Shown piece after piece: positions 36,424-38,064 of a stretch of 38,064 nt of DNA. The position numbers and the translations under genes were made by a program. Under the pieces are notes generated by a model. That model saw nothing but the letters and a program-made list of their open reading frames with translations. It was not told the origin of the DNA and made no database searches. The stretch covers positions 1-38,064 of the forward strand of contig JAOADU010000057.1 in the NCBI GenBank assembly GCA_026417155.1, given 5' to 3'. The DNA is from Bacteroidales bacterium. Lineage in GTDB: Bacteria; Bacteroidota; Bacteroidia; Bacteroidales; GWA2-32-17. Numbering within the stretch: position 1 is the stretch's first letter; the number at the start of each line of letters is the position of its first letter.

Positions 36424-38064
36424 ATGAATCTATATATGAAAACATTCGTAAACATTTCGTTGTTGGTTTATGCAGGGTTGTTTCTAACCTTACAAACCTT
36501 TGCATATAAAAACCTGGAAGAAAAAAGAGGCGAAGCAAAAAACAGACAAAAGGCATCTTTTTCGGGGTGTGTAACTCCGTCGGCTGCTACTATTTTCGAT
36601 TACAATAACGTACGTGCACTTATATATACTGGTGGCGACATGTGGTGGGACCTGCAAAGCAACCCTTTCTATGAAATACCCAAGGGAAGTGGTAAGCATG
36701 CATTATTTGCCGGTGCTATTTGGATTGGGGGGACCGATGTTAACAACCAATTGAGAGTTTGTGCAGCACGTTATCGCAATGGACAAGATTATTATACCGG
36801 ACCCCTGAAAGCATACGGTAACGATAGAGGAAATACGACTGCCGAAATGTGTACAAAATACGATAAACATTTTCCGATATCTAAATTCGAAGTAGAAACA
36901 TTTAGAAGTTGGTTTCGTGCTGTACGCGATAATAATACTGAACTTTTGAATACAGTTTTTGCTAATTATGTAATTCCAGATAATATAAAGAATTGGCCTG
37001 CTATAAATCCCGAACCCGATTATTCCTACTTTTTAGCACCATTTTGGGACGAAAATAACGACGGTTTTTATAATCCAGAAGATGGCGATTACCCGTTTTA
37101 CGATTTGGACAAAATAATCCCTTGTGGTACGACTCCCGACAAACGCCGTCCACGATTATACGGAGATAAAACCATTTGGTGGGTATATAACGATAGAGGA
37201 AATATTCACACCGAATCGGACGGAGCATCTATTGGAATGGAAATTCAAGCACAATATTTTGCTTTTGCAACAAACGACGAACTCAATAACATGACATTCG
37301 GGAATTATGCTCTTATTAACCGTTCAACCTATACTTTGCAGGAATGTTATTTTGGAGTATGGACAGATGCCGATATGGGTGACCCATACGACGATTATGT
37401 TGGTACTGATGTAAACAGAGGATTAGGATATTTATATAATGGTGATGCAAGCGACGGTGATGGAAATGGGAATTCATATGGAATTCAGCCTCCTGCCGTT
37501 GGAGTTGACTTTTTTGAAGGACCTTATCAGGACCCTGATGGGAAAGATAATATGACAAACTGGGTAACTAATCCAGCTACAGGACAACGTACATTGGTTT
37601 GCGATAGAACACCAATTGTCGAAGGAAGTATCAATGGTTTGAATTTTGAAGATGGGGTTATAGATGACGAACGGTGGGGTATGCGTCGCTTTATATATTT
37701 TAACAACGGAGGTTGTGCACAATGCGACCCACAAACAGCTGTAGAATATTATCGTTACCTTAGAGGATATTGGAAAGACGGAACAAGAATGACTTTCGGT
37801 GGCAATGGATATGGTGGTGGAGTACATGCCGATTTTATGTTTCCTGACGACTCTGACCCATGTGCATGGGGTACAGGAGGGATTCAACAATCAGGAATTT
37901 GGAATGAAGTAAATGCTGGCAACACTCCTTATGACAGACGGTTTGTACAATCTGCAGGTCCTTTTACATTAATGCCAGGAGCAACAAACGATATAACGGT
38001 TGGTATGGTTTGGGCGCGTGCCAATTCTGGAGGTCCCTGGGGCTCTGTACAGGAATTAAAACGT
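36424..38064 (+). CDS. Large secreted surface protein, 3' truncated by window edge
   Basis: The frame is open for 547 codons to the end of the window. It starts at ATG 36424, or at ATG 36436 for a more compact signal peptide (LFLTLQTFA/YKN). The mature protein has IPKGSGKHALFAGAIWIGG, RYRNGQDYYTGPL, an Asp-rich calcium-loop-like DENNDGFYNPEDGDYP, IWWVYNDRGN and VTIGME-like ASIGMEIQAQYFAF, plus DYVGTDVNRGLGYLYNGD. I recall similar segments in large Bacteroidota proteins that end in T9SS sorting domains; that end would be outside this window. The function is unknown. It is 10 nt from the TonB receptor and surely co-transcribed with it. Confidence 0.85.
   Translation, partial: MNLYMKTFVNISLLVYAGLFLTLQTFAYKNLEEKRGEAKNRQKASFSGCVTPSAATIFDYNNVRALIYTGGDMWWDLQSNPFYEIPKGSGKHALFAGAIWIGGTDVNNQLRVCAARYRNGQDYYTGPLKAYGNDRGNTTAEMCTKYDKHFPISKFEVETFRSWFRAVRDNNTELLNTVFANYVIPDNIKNWPAINPEPDYSYFLAPFWDENNDGFYNPEDGDYPFYDLDKIIPCGTTPDKRRPRLYGDKTIWWVYNDRGNIHTESDGASIGMEIQAQYFAFATNDELNNMTFGNYALINRSTYTLQECYFGVWTDADMGDPYDDYVGTDVNRGLGYLYNGDASDGDGNGNSYGIQPPAVGVDFFEGPYQDPDGKDNMTNWVTNPATGQRTLVCDRTPIVEGSINGLNFEDGVIDDERWGMRRFIYFNNGGCAQCDPQTAVEYYRYLRGYWKDGTRMTFGGNGYGGGVHADFMFPDDSDPCAWGTGGIQQSGIWNEVNAGNTPYDRRFVQSAGPFTLMPGATNDITVGMVWARANSGGPWGSVQELKR

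Noticed and set aside
37474..37890. 138-codon open frame on the minus strand
   Set aside because: It lies wholly antisense inside the large secreted protein gene, which has coherent protein sequence over 547 codons. The antisense product has no recognisable domain.

Overview
The window is a dense, AT-rich stretch of a Bacteroidota chromosome, probably from a fermentative, Bacteroidales-like lineage (the class is an inference). The evidence is the ssb-gldE-gldD block and a separate gldB, two proteins with type IX secretion (T9SS) C-terminal sorting domains, a large TonB-dependent receptor, and promoters of the Bacteroidota type (TTTG, 19-22 nt, TAnnTTTG) in place of -35/-10 boxes. Most genes have no Shine-Dalgarno sequence, and several start at TTG or GTG. 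I found no tRNA, rRNA, CRISPR array, insertion sequence or prophage. This is mostly core genome.

Layout. Positions 1-4335 (+) hold the 3' part of a secreted alpha/beta hydrolase, then ssb, gldE, gldD, a phosphopantetheinyl transferase and a geranylgeranylglyceryl phosphate synthase-like gene in one overlapping operon. Positions 4322-5728 (-) hold a sialidase-fold T9SS cargo protein. Positions 5809-9252 (-) hold an oxaloacetate/pyruvate carboxyltransferase-like gene followed by pckA, a C3/C4 branch-point unit; the carboxyltransferase ends in a biotinyl-type domain without the biotin lysine. fhs stands alone at 9417-11087 (-). Positions 11184-18215 (-) form a long collinear run: amn, holA, a YbjN-like gene, cysS, glutaminyl cyclase, a DegT-family aminotransferase and gldB. 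After a 440-bp gap come ygjV-like, a KefB/C-type antiporter and a PflX-like radical SAM gene (18656-22194, -).

Positions 22290-25244 (+) encode an outer-membrane barrel, a small secreted protein and a GT2 glycosyltransferase fused to a degenerate sugar-phosphate transferase-like region. A TPR-SpoIIE phosphatase (-), a pseudo alpha/beta hydrolase (+), cdd (-), dnaG (+) and cysQ (-) follow in alternating orientation. Positions 31672-38064 (+) encode a small T9SS cargo protein with a clear terminator, then a TonB-dependent receptor followed 10 nt later by a large secreted protein that runs off the window.

Common thread (inference). Much of the window serves cell-surface biogenesis: lipoproteins GldB and GldD, T9SS cargo, a glutaminyl cyclase matching the many exported proteins with Gln at +1, and a DegT-family aminotransferase of the family that includes Porphyromonas PorR. 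I see no clearly new multigene system. The best leads are the biotin-less carboxyltransferase, the GT2/degenerate transferase fusion, the pseudo-hydrolase, the QC-DegT-gldB cluster, and the receptor/large secreted protein pair.
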